NCBI RefSeq assembly: GCF_016213215.1
Contig: NZ_JACRAW010000008.1
Coordinates: 62,001-126,000 of the forward strand
From: Bradyrhizobium sp.
GTDB lineage: Bacteria > Pseudomonadota > Alphaproteobacteria > Rhizobiales > Xanthobacteraceae
Direction: 5' to 3'
Length of the DNA: 64,000 nucleotides
In this document: in pieces, positions 27,332 through 35,873 of the stretch
How the letters are laid out: every line of letters begins with the position of its first letter
How positions within the stretch are numbered: position 1 is the stretch's first letter
Position numbers and translations under genes: made by a program
Notes under the pieces: model-generated
The model's input: only the letters and a program-made list of their open reading frames with translations
Told to the model about the DNA's origin: nothing
Databases searched by the model: none

Positions 27332-29668
27332 TCAGAAGGCTCCCGCCGCCGTAAGTCGGAACGCCATCGGCTCCACCGGATGCAACACATAATCCATCAC
27401 GCCGTTGCGGCAAACAGCTGATGGAGCGATCTGCACCGGATAACAGAGATTGTACAGGCTGTCCGTCTTGAGCAGCGAACCATAGGCGTAGCTGATCTGG
27501 CTGGCCTTGCTGTTGAAGAGATTGAGCGCATCGAACTGGACTCTCCAGCCGTTGTCGAAGCGGTAGCCGACGCGACCGTTGAAGATGCTGGTCGGCTGCG
27601 AACGAAAAGCGTTGTCTTCAGTCAGCGGGCTGGACGCCAGATAGCGCCAGCGCAGTGCGCCGAAGGGGCCCGTCTTTTCGCCGAGCGTGACGCCGGCCGA
27701 GGCCACCATGGCCGGCGCGTTCGGAATGTAGTTGCCGGGCGCATTTCCGATCTGGGCTTCGGGATAGCCGGCGAGAGAGGCATAGACCGCGACCTGCTCG
27801 CTATTGTAGCCGAGAAAGCGCGCATGCGTCATGGCGAGATCGGCGTCGATGTCGATCCATGACGTCGGACGATAGTGGTTGGTCCACTCAAAGCCGTAGC
27901 GCCGGCTGGCCCGGCTCGCCGAGGTGTCGCCGGAATCGCCGCTGAAGAGGATCTCGGAATCCTGGTCCAGGATGAAGACGCTGAGCGAGGAATCAAGATT
28001 GGGAACGATCCTGGTGCGGACGCCCCCCTCCGCGCCCCTGGTGCGCACCAGGAGCGGCGACGGCGTAAGCTTGCCGGTCGGATCGGCCGGGTCTTCCGTC
28101 GTCGTAGCGCCGCGCGCATCGTTGCTGTGCATGCCGAAGCCGGCGGCCAGGAAGAATTCCGTCTTGTTGAACGGGCCGACCACCATGGTGAACTTGGGAC
28201 TGCCGATTGCGGCATTGGCGCTGCCGGAGTTACTGGCGTTGAAGAACGAGGTGACGTTCGCTGCGTAATAGTCGCCGCGCCAGCCGGCGGTGGTCCGCAG
28301 CCAGTCGGTCCAGCGGATGGTGGCTTCGCCATAGATGCCGACACTGCCCTCACCTACCCGGTCACTACGGCTGCCGGACAGGAAGCTGCGCCGGAACGTA
28401 TCGGTCAGGGCAAGATCGATCGCATCGTAACGGCTTTGCACGCCGAAGGTCGTCTGCATCGGCAAGCCCGCAAACGAGCCGTTCAGCGTGCGCGAGACGT
28501 TGGCGCCGGTCATCAGGCGGTCGTCACGCTGGTGGAATTGATCGCCGAACACGGGATTGGCAAGGTAATAGGTGAAATTGTTGAACAGGTCGAGCTCGCT
28601 TTTGACGGCATAGGCGTTGGCTTTCCAGTATCCGGCCTCGTCACTTCTCGCGATGCGCGCGGAAAGCGCGAACCGACTGGAGTTGCCGCCGTCGCTCGGA
28701 TCTTCGCTGCCGTAACGGCCGATAAGCCCCGCGGTGATGGCGCGCTGCGGCACCTGATCGGTCGAATTCCATTTGCTGGAGTACGCCATGCCGGTGATCG
28801 ACACGCCGTCGAGCGCGGTGCCTTTCGTGTAACGCACCAGCCCGTTCAGCTTGCGGACCTCGTCGGGATTGTCCCACGGACCGTTATAGCTGCCCGCTTC
28901 GCCGGCCACGAGCAGCATACCGCCGCCGACCTTCGTGGAGTCCATCCCGAACAGGCGCCGGTAACCGAAGCTGCCGGCCGTCACTTGCAGGATGGCTTTA
29001 CTGACCCGGTCGATCAGGCCGACATGGACGCTGCCCACCGAGCTGAACTCACCTTCCTCAGCGTAGTAAGGCCCTTTGCGGATATTCATGGCGGCGATCG
29101 TTTCCGGCATCAGCCAGTTGAGGTCGGCATAGCCCTGGCCATGCGCATGCGTACGCATGTTCACCGGCACGTCGTCGACATAGATCGCGAGATCGGTGCC
29201 ATGGTCGAGGTTGTAGCCGCGCAGGAAGTACTGGTTGGCCTTGCCTTCACCGCTGTGCTGCGTGACGATCAGGCCAGGCACCGCTTCCAGCAATTCGCCG
29301 GGACGCGTCACTGGGCGTGCGCGCACCTCATCGCCCGAGATCACCATTTCGCTCGCCATGGCGGCCGTCACGACAGGACCCGACGCGACACGTTGAGCGT
29401 CGTCCCCGCTGGAAGCGGGATGCACCACGATCCTGGTATTGGCTGGAGCCGGCTTTTGGGCGCGACGCGGCGAAGGAAGTGGTTTCTGCCGAAAGCCTTC
29501 TTCCTCGACGCTGACGTGGATCGGCGGAAGCTCGCGCGGGCGCGCAGCGGCTTCGATCTGTTGCGCGGTGGCGGGCGCGGCGCCCGAGAACGCGGCACAA
29601 GCTCCGAGCATCGAAGCCGCGCCGCAACGCTGGGCGATCGCGCCGAGCCTACGCCACCTCGGCTGCAT
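27332..29668 (-). CDS. TonB-dependent receptor, probably for nickel
   Basis: Outer-membrane TonB-dependent receptor of about 778 residues. It has a signal peptide (MQPRWRRLGAIAQ to ATAQ), a plug domain (RPGELLEAVPGLIVTQHSG, YFLRGYNLDHGTDLAIYVDD, ETIAAMNIRKGPYYAEEGEF), a beta-barrel and a terminal Phe (TAAGAF). The ligand cannot be read from sequence; the gene overlaps the nickel permease gene by about 20 bases and would share its NikR-type operator, so a nickel complex is the likely substrate. The start at 29668 is favoured; 29686 (MSSSASM) also gives a signal peptide. Confidence 0.88.
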   Translation of the reverse strand: MQPRWRRLGAIAQRCGAASMLGACAAFSGAAPATAQQIEAAARPRELPPIHVSVEEEGFRQKPLPSPRRAQKPAPANTRIVVHPASSGDDAQRVASGPVVTAAMASEMVISGDEVRARPVTRPGELLEAVPGLIVTQHSGEGKANQYFLRGYNLDHGTDLAIYVDDVPVNMRTHAHGQGYADLNWLMPETIAAMNIRKGPYYAEEGEFSSVGSVHVGLIDRVSKAILQVTAGSFGYRRLFGMDSTKVGGGMLLVAGEAGSYNGPWDNPDEVRKLNGLVRYTKGTALDGVSITGMAYSSKWNSTDQVPQRAITAGLIGRYGSEDPSDGGNSSRFALSARIARSDEAGYWKANAYAVKSELDLFNNFTYYLANPVFGDQFHQRDDRLMTGANVSRTLNGSFAGLPMQTTFGVQSRYDAIDLALTDTFRRSFLSGSRSDRVGEGSVGIYGEATIRWTDWLRTTAGWRGDYYAANVTSFFNASNSGSANAAIGSPKFTMVVGPFNKTEFFLAAGFGMHSNDARGATTTEDPADPTGKLTPSPLLVRTRGAEGGVRTRIVPNLDSSLSVFILDQDSEILFSGDSGDTSASRASRRYGFEWTNHYRPTSWIDIDADLAMTHARFLGYNSEQVAVYASLAGYPEAQIGNAPGNYIPNAPAMVASAGVTLGEKTGPFGALRWRYLASSPLTEDNAFRSQPTSIFNGRVGYRFDNGWRVQFDALNLFNSKASQISYAYGSLLKTDSLYNLCYPVQIAPSAVCRNGVMDYVLHPVEPMAFRLTAAGAF

Positions 29669-30761
29669 CGACGCACTCGATGACATCCGCGCCGCAGCCG
29701 TCCGGCACGCCGGCACGTCGATCGGCGAAAGCCGCGCGATAGACCGCGACCGACATGAGCCAGGCGGCGGCGAACACCCCGATCACGGCAAAGCCGAAAT
29801 TCGCCAGACTGTCGTTCAGGCCAGCGACCGCCGACCACAATCCGCCCGAAAGCCCGAGCCGATCGGCCAACAGGTCGAGCGCCTCGACGCCGCCGATGAA
29901 CAGCGCAACGACGACGGAGGCACCGGTGATCGTGAGATTGTACCAGAGCTTGCGCAGCGGATCGACGAAGGCCCAGCGATAGGCATTCACCATCAGGACG
30001 CTGTCGGCCGTGTCGACAAGGGCCATGCCGCAGGCAAACAGAGCCGGAAACACCAGGACGCTCCACAGCGAAACGCCGCGCACCGCCTCCGCGGCCGAAA
30101 TGCTGAGCAGCCCGATCGATGTCGCCGTATCGAAGCCGAGACCGAACAGAAAGCCGAGCGGATAGAGATGCCAGGACTTCGTCACCATGCGGAACATGGG
30201 ACCGAGCATCCGCGCCAGCAGGCCGCCGCCGGCGAGCACCGTGTCCAGATCTTCAAGCTGATGGACCTCATGGTTGCGGACGGCCCGGAAGGTTCGCCAC
30301 AGGCTCATGAAGATGGCGAGATTGAGCAGCGCGATCACGAGCAGGAAAGCGGCGGACACCGAGGCGCCGATCACGCTGCCGACGGTCTTGACCATGCTGT
30401 CGCCGGCAAGTCGCATTGCAGTCGCGGACAGGACCAGTGTCGCGACCATCACGACGGTTGAATGGCCGAGCGCGAAATAGAGACCGGCGCTGCGGGGCGC
30501 CGCGCCCTCGTGCATCATTTTGCGAACGGCATTGTCGATCGCCGCGATATGATCGGCATCGACGGCGTGACGCAGGCCGAATACCCACGCAAGCAAGGCC
30601 GTCGCCATCACCGCGGGCCGATCGGCGAACAGCATGAACGCCCAGGCCCAGGCGATCACATTGGCAAAGATGATCCCTGCGAAGAGGCCGAATGTTGCGG
30701 GGTCGATGGCCCGCGACGACGCCGCGCGGACAAACTCAGCCTTCATCGACCCAACCGCCAT
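29649..30761 (-). CDS. hupN: Nickel/cobalt permease of the NiCoT (HupN/HoxN/NixA) family
   Basis: 370-residue inner-membrane high-affinity nickel transporter with about eight helices. The family signature RHAVDADHIAAIDNAV (HX4DH) in helix II is present, together with LGHSTVVM and LGFDTATSIGLL. It would supply Ni to HypA/HypB. The ATG at 30761 is the longest start; an ATG at 30746 (MKAEFVRAA) is possible. A perfect NikR-type operator lies 6 bases upstream. The gene overlaps the TonB receptor gene, so the two are translated from one message. Confidence 0.94.
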   Translation of the reverse strand: MAVGSMKAEFVRAASSRAIDPATFGLFAGIIFANVIAWAWAFMLFADRPAVMATALLAWVFGLRHAVDADHIAAIDNAVRKMMHEGAAPRSAGLYFALGHSTVVMVATLVLSATAMRLAGDSMVKTVGSVIGASVSAAFLLVIALLNLAIFMSLWRTFRAVRNHEVHQLEDLDTVLAGGGLLARMLGPMFRMVTKSWHLYPLGFLFGLGFDTATSIGLLSISAAEAVRGVSLWSVLVFPALFACGMALVDTADSVLMVNAYRWAFVDPLRKLWYNLTITGASVVVALFIGGVEALDLLADRLGLSGGLWSAVAGLNDSLANFGFAVIGVFAAAWLMSVAVYRAAFADRRAGVPDGCGADVIECVDAAEVA

Positions 30762-30767
30762 GGCGCA

Positions 30768-30801
30768 CCAGTATGAGGTTTAGTTAAAACCATCATACTG
30801 G
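30768..30801. promoter_or_regulatory. NikR-type nickel operator
   Basis: GTATGA (30771-30776), 16 bases, TCATAC (30793-30798): an exact match to the NikR recognition sequence GTATGA-N16-TCATAC described for E. coli nik. The symmetry extends to 9-base arms, CCAGTATGA and TCATACTGG, and the spacer itself contains GGTTT/AAACC. The site sits directly before the nickel permease gene. No nikR gene is in the window. Confidence 0.88.
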
Positions 30802-30810
30802 CGTTAGCAA
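30782..30810 (-). promoter_or_regulatory. Candidate sigma-70 promoter of the nickel-uptake operon
   Basis: On the minus strand, TTGCTA (30810-30805), a 17-base spacer and TTAACT (30787-30782) form a plausible -35/-10 pair. The NikR operator covers the whole spacer and the -10, so bound NikR would block RNA polymerase. The start would be near 30775, giving a leader of about 14 bases to the ATG at 30761. Confidence 0.5.
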
Positions 30811-31041
30811 GAGCCGGGCCAGACTGGACAAGGTGGACGAACCCCCGCGCGGATGGTCGCTAAGCCAATGTTTTCCGGGAAGGATCTACGAATCGGCGCC
30901 GCACTGCGGTATCCGTGTGCGCGGAGCAGGTGACAACGAACTGTCCAGCGGGTGACAAGCTGTTTCAACGCACCGCCGTCGTGATGCGCAGGCTGCCGAA
31001 ATACGCCGCACGACGACCGGCAGACGGGCAACGCCAAGCGC

Positions 31042-32982
31042 TCAAGGACGACTCAAAGCCTGCCGTTCGGGAGCGAGAAACCTGATCAACTCAGGTTCTG
31101 CGCGGCCGACCATGTAGTGAGAGCCGGCAACGGAGAAGTGCGTCCCGTCATGATAGAGCCAAAGGCCGTCATTCATGGTCGGACACTCGTCATCGCAGAA
31201 ATGATCTACAGGACGAAACAGAGTGACATTCTCCGGCCACCGGGATTCGATGCCGTTAAGGAAGGCGTTCATCCGGGCGCCGGCCAGTTCCGCCGTCTTT
31301 TTGGATCCAGGCGGGCAAGGTGCCACTGGGGCGTGAGGCAGAGGTCCCTGGTACAGCCTTGACCAATTGAACGAGCAATTGGCGTCCACTTGCGCGCCGA
31401 TGACGAGGACACGTCTGCCGCCCGCGGCAAAGCGTTCCAACGTCATCTCCAGCGCGCGGGTCAGCTTGGTGTAGGTGCCCTTCCCATCAAGCGGGCCGAA
31501 CTGCGGCCCGCTCTCGCCCTGCAGATCGATCTTTGCGTCGTCGTAGGAGCTCCAATAGAGGACGTAGACGATCGGAAGCCGGTTGCTTGCGATGCGCGCG
31601 AACGAGCGATCGCGCATCGCCTCGCATTGTTTCTTCCTGAAGGGTTCTTTCAGCAAAACGCCATGAAGGACCGGACAGCCAGGGCTGGCCAGTATCTCCA
31701 TGCCGAGTCCCAGACGCTGCATCAGGCCCGAAAGCCCGGCCTGATATTGAACCGCATGGGAGTCCCCCACCAGGTTCAGTGCCAAAGGCCCGCTCATGGG
31801 AATGACGTCGCTCTCCGACGGAAATTCCTGCAGCCGAACCAGCTCCTGTCGGTCCGCAGGCATTCTCCAGGTCAATCCGCCTGAGACCAGGGTGTAGTGG
31901 GTGACACTCGCGAGGCCCAGGATGACCGACAGGAACGCGACGGCAGTCCTGCGTCCCCTGCCAGCCGCCGGCGGGCCGACCAGGATGAAGGCGCGCTCGA
32001 CAAAGAAGTACATGAGCGCGGCAACGGCGAACATGACGAGCAGCAACAGCATTGTCGCTAGCAGGCTCTCGGCCAGTTCGCCGAAGATGAAACGCGCAAA
32101 GTAGATGATGGGCCAATGACAGAGATACAGGGAGTATGAGATCGCGCCGATGCCCATGAAGACCGGGTTGGTGATCAGCCTGGATACAAGAGTTTGGCTT
32201 CCGGCAAGAATCGTTCCCGCCGCCGCAAGGCACGGAACAAGCATGGCAAGCTCGAGATGCGGCATGTCCGGCCGAAACATCATCGCGCTTGCGACGATGC
32301 CGCAGATGCCGGCCAGCGACAGGCCTTCCGCGGCAAGGCCGCCGACGCGGAAGCGCTCTGCGAACAGCACCAACGCGCCGCATCCGAACTCGTAAATTCG
32401 AAACGGAGTGAGATAGAAAGCGGCGGACGAGTCTGTCCGAGAAGCGATCACCGCGCCGATAATCGAAAGCGCCGTCGCGACCAGAATGGCCTCCCAGGCC
32501 CGATTGATCTTCCGTGCGAAGACAATGAAGATGGGCCAGCCCAGATAGAACTGTTCCTCCAAGGAGAGGGACCAGCAATGCAGCAAGGCCAGTTCGTTTG
32601 AGTTCGCCGCGAAATACTGGTGCGACTCGCGCCAGTACTGAATGTTGGCGATCGACAGCAGCGCGTGGGTGCCCTCCTTTGCCACGCCCTTGAACATCAG
32701 GGGCGCGCACCACAGCGCGCCGGCAATGTACGTCACCAGGACCGTCACGATCAGCGCGGGATAAATCCGTCGCGTCCGGCGCAGGTAGAACTGCGCAAAG
32801 GAAAAGCCGTCCGCTTCGGCCTCCCGCAGGATATTCCGGGATATCAGATAGCCCGAGATGACGAAGAAGACGTCGACCCCGATAAAGCCGCCCTGGAAAC
32901 CTGCCAGCTTCAGATGAAAGAACAATACGCTGAGGACGGCCAGCGCACGCAGGCCCGCGATCTCGGGACGAAACGAAGTCAT
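31042..32982 (-). CDS. Acyltransferase 3 family protein with C-terminal SGNH domain (OafA-like)
   Basis: 646-residue membrane O-acyltransferase, likely acetylating a surface glycan. The N-terminal part (about 1-345) is the acyltransferase-3 domain with about ten helices (FRPEIAGLRALAVLSVLFFH, GVDVFFVISGYLIS, RRTRRIYPALI). The C-terminal periplasmic part is an SGNH hydrolase-like domain with LVGDSHAVQ and the Asp/His motif LYHDGTHFSVAGSHY. The ATG at 32982 is chosen because the conserved FRPEIAGLRA begins four residues later. No neighbour shares its strand closely, so its glycan target is unknown. Confidence 0.9.
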   Translation of the reverse strand: MTSFRPEIAGLRALAVLSVLFFHLKLAGFQGGFIGVDVFFVISGYLISRNILREAEADGFSFAQFYLRRTRRIYPALIVTVLVTYIAGALWCAPLMFKGVAKEGTHALLSIANIQYWRESHQYFAANSNELALLHCWSLSLEEQFYLGWPIFIVFARKINRAWEAILVATALSIIGAVIASRTDSSAAFYLTPFRIYEFGCGALVLFAERFRVGGLAAEGLSLAGICGIVASAMMFRPDMPHLELAMLVPCLAAAGTILAGSQTLVSRLITNPVFMGIGAISYSLYLCHWPIIYFARFIFGELAESLLATMLLLLVMFAVAALMYFFVERAFILVGPPAAGRGRRTAVAFLSVILGLASVTHYTLVSGGLTWRMPADRQELVRLQEFPSESDVIPMSGPLALNLVGDSHAVQYQAGLSGLMQRLGLGMEILASPGCPVLHGVLLKEPFRKKQCEAMRDRSFARIASNRLPIVYVLYWSSYDDAKIDLQGESGPQFGPLDGKGTYTKLTRALEMTLERFAAGGRRVLVIGAQVDANCSFNWSRLYQGPLPHAPVAPCPPGSKKTAELAGARMNAFLNGIESRWPENVTLFRPVDHFCDDECPTMNDGLWLYHDGTHFSVAGSHYMVGRAEPELIRFLAPERQALSRP

Positions 32983-33155
32983 GCCGGCTCTTAGCAGCGG
33001 GGCGACCGCCATTCCATCTGCCGCTGGAACATCACTCCCGCCAATTACAGCAACTGCCTCGCAATATCGAAAACAGCGGGCAAGTTTTGGCTCTCGTTGT
33101 CGGATTGCTGCCCGCTGGATCGTCCTTGGGAAACGCAACCCCAGGGAGGTGTCTG

Positions 33156-33512
33156 ATGCCCTACGTGGATGGTTTTGTGCTCGCGGTTCCAAGAGACAAG
33201 ATCGAGGCCTACAAGGCGGAGGCGCGAAAAGCCCGCGACATCTGGAAGGAACATGGCGCGCTCGACCTCGTCGAGTGCATTGGCGACGACGTGCCCTACG
33301 GCGAATTGACCTCCTTTCCCCGCGCGGTGATGGCCAGGGAAGATGAAGTCGTCGTTTTTTCCTGGATCGTTTACCGGAACCGGGAGCATCGCGATGCCGT
33401 CAACAAGAAGTGCATGGCGGATCCTCGTCTCAAGGGAGAGATGCCGTTCGATGCAAAGCGAATGATCTACGGTGGATTCGACATGTGGCTGCAGATGACG
33501 CCGACCAACTGA
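33156..33512 (+). CDS. DUF1428 family protein
   Basis: 118-residue protein of the DUF1428 (YbaA-like) family, related to the dimeric alpha-beta barrel fold; biochemical role unknown. It starts MPYVDGFVLAVPRDK and contains ECIGDDVPYGELTSFPRAV and KRMIYGGFDMWLQM. A strong GGGAGGTG lies 5-12 bases before the ATG. Transcribed divergently from the acyltransferase; a hairpin terminator lies about 100 bases downstream. Confidence 0.88.
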   Translation: MPYVDGFVLAVPRDKIEAYKAEARKARDIWKEHGALDLVECIGDDVPYGELTSFPRAVMAREDEVVVFSWIVYRNREHRDAVNKKCMADPRLKGEMPFDAKRMIYGGFDMWLQMTPTN

Positions 33513-33915
33513 TCACAGCGCAGAGCGCTCGCCGCTATGCGCCGACTGCGCACCAGTCCAGGAATGGTTTGGATTGGGCGGAATCGAGGGTGCGTTTCCC
33601 GACTCAATCCCCGGCCCGGATCGTACGACCTGGGCTGGGGCTTTTGTCCTGCGAGGAAATGAGGCCGCGCTCTGACTGTGGCCGCGGTCTTCAACTAACA
33701 CCTGCGAACCGTCCGGTCGCCTCCTCGAGCGCCAGAAGCTTGCGGCCGGCGCCTTCATCGCCGGACGCCGACCTTAGTGAGATAACGGATCTTGCGCGCA
33801 TTCCGCCTCGATCAAGGCGAGCACGCGCTGTTTCGATGAACGACGAGTCCTCTTGAGCCTTGCTGCGGACAACGGTCTCGCTACGCTCGGACCAGACAAA
33901 TGCACGATCTGCTCC
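33513..33915. other. Gap without a recognised gene (403 bases)
   Basis: Apart from the hairpin at 33609-33646 I see no supported gene; the short reading frames here lack ribosome binding sites and recognisable motifs. Confidence 0.5.
33609..33646 (+). terminator. Candidate intrinsic terminator after the DUF1428 gene
   Basis: CCCC-G-GCCC opposite GGGC-T-GGGG (stem 33609-33640, with G-T pairs) closes a loop around ATCGTACGA and is followed by CTTTTG. The stem is strong, the T-run short. Confidence 0.5.
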
Positions 33916-34191
33916 TCATTCCCTGAGCGCTTTCACCCATCGCAGCCCCTGCGATCCGCCTCGGCACCGGAGGGTGAACGCCGGCCCCTCCTCCAGGACA
34001 AGTTTCGGCTGTTCCGCTTTCTTCACCGCGTGCAGCAACTCTTCCGGCCCGGAGATCGAACCCTCGGCGATCAGAGGTCCAGCTTCGGACACGAGCGTCA
34101 ATGAATAGGCGACGCAGCCGACGTCGTCGCCGTCGATGGTGATCCTCCCTTCACCGGTCATTTCGTCGTTCAGGTCTTCGCGGATCTCCAT
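33916..34191 (-). CDS. Possible internal small protein from the glycosyltransferase frame
   Basis: 91 codons at the 3' end of the glycosyltransferase frame, beginning MEIREDLNDEMTGEG. An AAGGAG lies seven bases before the ATG at 34191, much better than any start of the glycosyltransferase itself, so this unit is probably also (or only) made separately. The sequence (GRITIDGDDVGCVAYSLTLV, AEQPKLVLEEGPAF) looks beta-rich and unlike any glycosyltransferase tail; no function is recognised. Confidence 0.5.
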   Translation of the reverse strand: MEIREDLNDEMTGEGRITIDGDDVGCVAYSLTLVSEAGPLIAEGSISGPEELLHAVKKAEQPKLVLEEGPAFTLRCRGGSQGLRWVKALRE

Positions 34192-35235
34192 TCCAGCTCC
34201 TTCAAACCGAGAGTAAGTGGCAGAATGGTCGCGCCAATCGAAGCCGCGGGATGGACTCCGCTCTTGAGTAAACGGGCGCACTCGCTGCAATTCGTGAATC
34301 CCAACGTAGAGGCGGTTCTTCCGCTGCCGGAAACGTTGCAGGCGTCGCAGGGGAAACCCGCAAAGGTGAAGCAGGCGGGAAGGATCCCGCGAGATGGACC
34401 AAGCCAGAGCCCTGGTTCCTGCCCATGGTGCACCGTTGCGGATCAGCCTGGTGCCCCAATGGTAGGTTTGCCACGCGAGCGCTTTTCGCTTGAGGCTGCG
34501 GAGTGAGGGGCCTGCGGCTTGTCGGACGATCGGATTCGAATAGATCGCGTCAATGGCCGCGAGCCCCGGATCGGTGCATCTGCTTCGAATGGGCGCCCCC
34601 ATTGCCGATTGCGGATGCACGCGAGCGCCGATGACGAGCGCTGGATAAGACAGGAAGCGGCCAAGACATGCCAGGCGGCACCACAATTCCCAATCTTCGC
34701 CGATGCGCAGGCCCTCGTTCCAAAGTCCGGTACGTTGCAGGGCGTCGCGCCTGATAAAGGCCGATCCCATTTGCATGAAGTTCTCAGTGAAGATACGGGG
34801 GACTGCAGCCGCATCGGTTGCGCGCTTGGCGCCAAACGGCGTGCTCCGCGGGAACTCGTCGCGATCGCCATAAAAAAGCCTTCTGGCGCCAAACGCAAGC
34901 ACAGCGTGCGGGTCGGCGGCCAATGCGCCGATAACGAGCTCCCAGTTCTCTGTGACGGGGATATCGTCCCCATCGAACGGCAGGATGAACTCTCCGCGCG
35001 CAAGCCGAAAGCCGGCGTTGCGTGCCGCCGAAGGTCCCCGGTTGAATTGTCGCACTAGTCTCAAGCGACCGTCCGCGAAGGATCTCACCACCGCGGCGGT
35101 GTTATCCGTCGAACCATCGTCAATGACGATCACCTCCATGGCGACCGCACGAAACTCCAGCATGACTGATAGGCATTGCCCAATGTACCTGCCGATATTG
35201 TGAGCAGGGATGATGACGGAGATTATCGGGGGCAT
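33916..35235 (-). CDS. Family 2 glycosyltransferase fused in frame to a small C-terminal protein
   Basis: 439-residue reading frame. The first ~348 residues are a GT-A fold family 2 glycosyltransferase: ISVIIPAHNIGRYIGQCL, VIVIDDGSTDNT, NRGPSAARNAGFRLA, the metal site PFDGDDIP and the GEDWELWCRLA acid motif. It has no membrane segment. The last 91 residues form a separate unit with its own internal start and ribosome binding site (see next entry). The ATG at 35235 (MPPIISVII) is used; a TTG six codons earlier is less likely. The acceptor sugar is unknown. Confidence 0.82.
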   Translation of the reverse strand: MPPIISVIIPAHNIGRYIGQCLSVMLEFRAVAMEVIVIDDGSTDNTAAVVRSFADGRLRLVRQFNRGPSAARNAGFRLARGEFILPFDGDDIPVTENWELVIGALAADPHAVLAFGARRLFYGDRDEFPRSTPFGAKRATDAAAVPRIFTENFMQMGSAFIRRDALQRTGLWNEGLRIGEDWELWCRLACLGRFLSYPALVIGARVHPQSAMGAPIRSRCTDPGLAAIDAIYSNPIVRQAAGPSLRSLKRKALAWQTYHWGTRLIRNGAPWAGTRALAWSISRDPSRLLHLCGFPLRRLQRFRQRKNRLYVGIHELQRVRPFTQERSPSRGFDWRDHSATYSRFEGAGMEIREDLNDEMTGEGRITIDGDDVGCVAYSLTLVSEAGPLIAEGSISGPEELLHAVKKAEQPKLVLEEGPAFTLRCRGGSQGLRWVKALRE

Positions 35236-35873
35236 AAGGCTCCTGTCCCACAAGTTTGCGGATCGACGTTTCGCCGACGTGGAACCCCCGATTTCTCGAA
35301 GTCTAAATCACCATTGAAGCGCGAGTTGATGGTCCTCAAGTGCGCATCTGCGGTACCAGGTCGCATCCTAAAAGTTGCTGCTGCACGCTGATGGAATCCG
35401 CGCGGCGGAGTCACAGCCTCAGGCAGCGCCGTTCGGTTTGCGAGTTCGATAAACCTTCGCTCGCGCGCTTTGACTGCTCGTTCTGCCCGAAAAGTTCACC
35501 ATCGACGGTTGACGCGAATGCGTCGCATTATCGAATAATGGCCGAGAGCCGATGTTCGGCGATCACTTTGACCACCCATCCGAATGCCCTTCTCCTTGGG
35601 TCGTCGCTATCAAGAAGATGCAGGACACGACGGCAGCGATTTCGGGAGGTGACAAGGAGCGATCTCCAGAGACACATTGTCGCTGCAGCGGCGCAGCCGC
35701 GCTGCTTGACGGTGCGAAGGGGCAAATCGCATTCACCTGTGCTATCGACCAGGTTCCCACGGGTGGTGACCGAAATTGACAGAAATCAAGAGCTTAACCG
35801 CCCTGATGGGAATAATGCACTCGGGCCGATCCGATCTGGTCGAGGATCAGGACTTGCGGAAGATTGAAGATCG
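35236..35873. other. Gap without a recognised gene (638 bases)
   Basis: The region between the glycosyltransferase start and the efflux operon. Reading frames up to 175 codons exist on the plus strand but have no ribosome binding site or family signature and are rich in Arg and Ser, as spurious frames in high-GC DNA are. It must hold the promoters of the two divergent units, which I could not place. Confidence 0.5.

Noticed and set aside
27875..29683. 602-codon plus-strand frame antisense to the TonB receptor
   Set aside because: Shadow frame; the receptor has signal peptide, plug and C-terminal Phe.
35340..35867. 175-codon plus-strand frame in the gap before the efflux operon
   Set aside because: No ribosome binding site, Arg/Ser-rich, no conserved segment.
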